From: Amphiduros pacificus
Lineage: Eukaryota; Annelida; Polychaeta; Phyllodocida; Hesionidae
DNA length: 64,000 nucleotides
Assembly (NCBI GenBank): GCA_949316495.1
Contig: OX439008.1
Location: forward strand, 9,018,001 to 9,082,000
Direction of reading: 5' to 3'
The first letter of the stretch is position 1; each line of letters opens with the position of its first letter. Positions 61,541-64,000 of the stretch are shown piece by piece. Both the position numbers and the translations under genes were made by a program. The notes under the pieces were generated by a model. That model was not told the origin of the DNA and searched no databases. It saw only the letters and a list, made by a program, of their open reading frames with translations.

Positions 61541-62600
61541 TCTACTTACCACAGCACTGACACCCTGATACCTACACCCCTGTCTACCACAGTGCTGTCT
61601 CATACCTACACCCAGGTCTACCTCCCACAGTGCTGTATCATACCTACACCCAGGTCTACCTCCCACAGTGCTGTCTCATACCTACATCCAGGTCTACCTC
61701 CCATAGCGCTGTCTCATACCTACACCCCTGTCTACCACAGTGCTGTCTCATACCTACACCCAGGTCTACCTCCCACAGCGCTGTCTCATACCTACATCCA
61801 GGTCTACCTTCTTCAGCACTGTCTCATACCTACATCCTGGTCTACCTCCCACAGCGCTGTCTCATACCTACATCCAGGTCTACCTCCGACAGTGCTGTCT
61901 CATACCTACACCCAGGTCTACCTACCACAGTGCTGTCTCATACCTACATCTAGGTCTAACTACCACAGGGCTGTCTCATACCTACATCCAGGTCTACCTC
62001 CCACAGTGCTGTCTCATACCTACACCCAGGTCTACCTCCCACAGCGCTGTCTCATACCTACACCCAGGTCTACCTCCCACAGTGCTGTCTCATACCTACA
62101 CCCAGGTCTACCTACCACAGCGCTGTCTCATACCTACATCCAGGTCTACCTCCCACAGTGCTGTCTCATACCTACACCCAGGTCTACCTCCCACAGTGCT
62201 GTCTCATACCTACACCGAGGTCTAACTACCACAGCGCTGTCTCATACCTACATCCAGGTCTACCTCCCACAGCGATGTCTCATACCTACATCCAGGTCTA
62301 CCTACCACAGCACTGTCTCATACCTACATCTAGGTCTAACTACCACAGTGCTGTCTCATACCTACACCCAGGTCTACCTCCCACAGTGTTGTCTCGTACC
62401 TACACCCAGGTGTACCTCCCACAGTGTTGTCTCAAACCTACATCCAGGTCTAACTACCACAGCGCTGTCTCATACCTACATCCAGGTCTAACTACCACAG
62501 CGCTGTCTCATACCTACATCCAGGTCTACCTCCCACAGCGCTGTCTCATACCTACATCCAGGTCTACTTCCCCAGCACTGTCTCATACATACATCCAGGC
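61541..62600. repeat. Minisatellite, 38-bp unit, about 28 copies
   Basis: Core ctacctcccacagtgctgtc, then tcatacctacacccaggt. The period is 38 (gctgt at 62046 and 62084). Alternating subtypes tgctg/cgctg and cacccagg/catccagg. The unit is stop-free in all three forward frames, so each frame reads the same 38-residue repeat; the long open frames are artefacts. Confidence 0.98.
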
Positions 62601-64000
62601 ATACTTATCAGAGTACTCTATGCCTGCATCAAAGTTTCAGAATAAACTCATTTGTAAAGATTGCATTCAAAATACACGATTAGTATTACTTTTACAAATA
62701 GTAATTGTTCAAGCCTCTTTGATCACCTCGGTAACCATGGACTTAATTGTACATTCAGAGAGTTCATGCGTTATACATGTGCCTTGGGCAGACTGGTTCA
62801 AGCTGGATGGCAAGGGCCAGCCATTCTTTGATGTTATTCTATATATAGTGTAGAGTTTGGCACCATGAATACTGGAGTAACTCCAGAAAGTGTTCTTTTT
62901 CTTTCACCGACCAGCTACTCATGTCACAACCAACAATTAAACCAACTGCCAGTCTACTTTCACAGTTAAAATACCTTTTATATTTTGAGAACTCTTTCCA
63001 ATTCAATTGCATTTTGGTACATTTCACAGGTCTTCCAATGATTATTATTGATCATTTTATTACATGTATTTTGGATGTATGACTTAAACATTGATGTATG
63101 ACTTAAACATTGATAATAGAAATAATTTCGAATGTGTAAACCTTGGGCACAATTACAATTCTATTATATCATGAAATGCAAATTTGGTGTTGACCAATGT
63201 TGTGATTGAAAGTCACCGAGTCACTGAGTCACTGAAAGTCACCGAGTCACTGAAAGTCATGGAGTCACACGAAGTCACAGATAGAATCACATAATGTCAC
63301 AAACAATCAGAGAAAGTCACAAAAGCTGATTAGAAGTCACAGAGTCACAAGAAGTCATAGACAGTTACATAATCATAAAAGTGATAGAGTCACAAGAAGT
63401 AGTATTTTTAGCGTTCAATAAGTCAAAGTGATGTTGTTCTGTGCTGCAAAATCGTCCAATATGTTGAAGATCCATTAGTGTTGCCATTAGTAACACTGCT
63501 ATTCCATACATATAGTGATATGTTTCTATGCAGTTCAAATCGCGGCTATCCTCCCATCTAACAAAATTATGACTGATTATCTTTGTGATCTTCGCTGAAG
63601 CATGAGATGAACACACTACATCACACATGCGCACTAAGTCAGACAGCTGACATACTTCTTTGTGACACCCCTTGCAGCACTATATATTTTTTCCTCTCTT
63701 ATCAGTATAGATTGAGATATGGGAATATACTCTCATTAACCATCTGGATAACTGTTTATGAAATAAACAGTACACTTTTACACACAGAAGAATATATATT
63801 ACCTATTTCATATCAATATCACTGTAATAATCATAACATATCATGCATGTCATTTTCAGAAAAAATGATCGAACTTCTGTGAAAAAGTTTATTTGATAAA
63901 CCCATGTCTATATTTCATGAATAGTACAACATCTCAAATTCTAAATAGAATTTCACTCCAAACCAGTTACTTTGAAGATGGTAAATTTTGGTAAACAGGC
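62601..64000. other. Right end of window
   Basis: AT-rich, with the ~18-bp repeat below and a 20-bp direct duplication (atgtatgacttaaacattga) at about 63075-63115. No gene seen. Confidence 0.6.
63207..63400. repeat. Degenerate ~18-bp repeat of AAGTCAC/GAGTCAC
   Basis: Starts as near-exact gaaagtcaccgagtcact units and decays rightwards to agaagtcacagagtcacaag variants. Confidence 0.85.

Noticed and set aside
61487-62853. Open frames of 334, 231, 161 and 107 codons
   Set aside because: All lie on the 38-bp repeat, which is open in every forward frame.

Overview
The window looks like nuclear DNA of an animal, most likely a marine invertebrate. It is AT-rich, carries one long multi-exon gene with introns of 0.3 to 7 kb, and is full of micro- and minisatellites. 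No bacterial operons, rRNA, CRISPR or long transposon ORFs are seen. I cannot name the species; a lophotrochozoan or an amphioxus-like animal would both fit.

The only gene I can support is an ionotropic glutamate receptor (iGluR) on the minus strand, from the start codon at 36800 down to the last certain exon ending at 2588. Eleven coding exons join with matching phases to give exactly 831 codons (2493 nt) without an internal stop. They encode a signal peptide, an amino-terminal domain (exons 1-7), ligand-binding half S1 (exons 8-10), the three-helix pore region and S2 (exon 10), and the last transmembrane helix (exon 11). The C-terminal tail is missing; one weak 33-nt candidate exon lies at 540-572, and the rest may lie beyond the left edge. 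The receptor is divergent. The residue that holds the ligand amino group is Asp (as in GluN1 and GluD), the residues that hold the glutamate side chain are His-Ile, the pore tip is Leu-Arg instead of Gln-Gln, and the nearly invariant SYTANLAAF motif reads AYTANFAAL.

The introns (2772-36706) hold a GT microsatellite, a TA/TG compound microsatellite, several minisatellites (44 bp at 4.3-4.9 kb, 31-37 bp at 17.0-18.4 kb, 39 bp at 19.4-21.1 kb, 25 bp at 25.1-25.7 kb) and copies of two unclassified interspersed repeat families.

From 36.8 to 64 kb I see no convincing protein-coding gene. This is either upstream intergenic DNA or a long intron behind a 5' untranslated exon, because a good acceptor site sits 24 nt before the start codon. 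It holds at least eight more tandem arrays (58, ~50, 24/48, ~21, ~47 with G-runs, 22, 27 and 38 bp units, plus an 18-bp type). Several have stop-free units and so produce long but meaningless open frames. The most notable things here are the unusual receptor and the density and variety of minisatellites around it.
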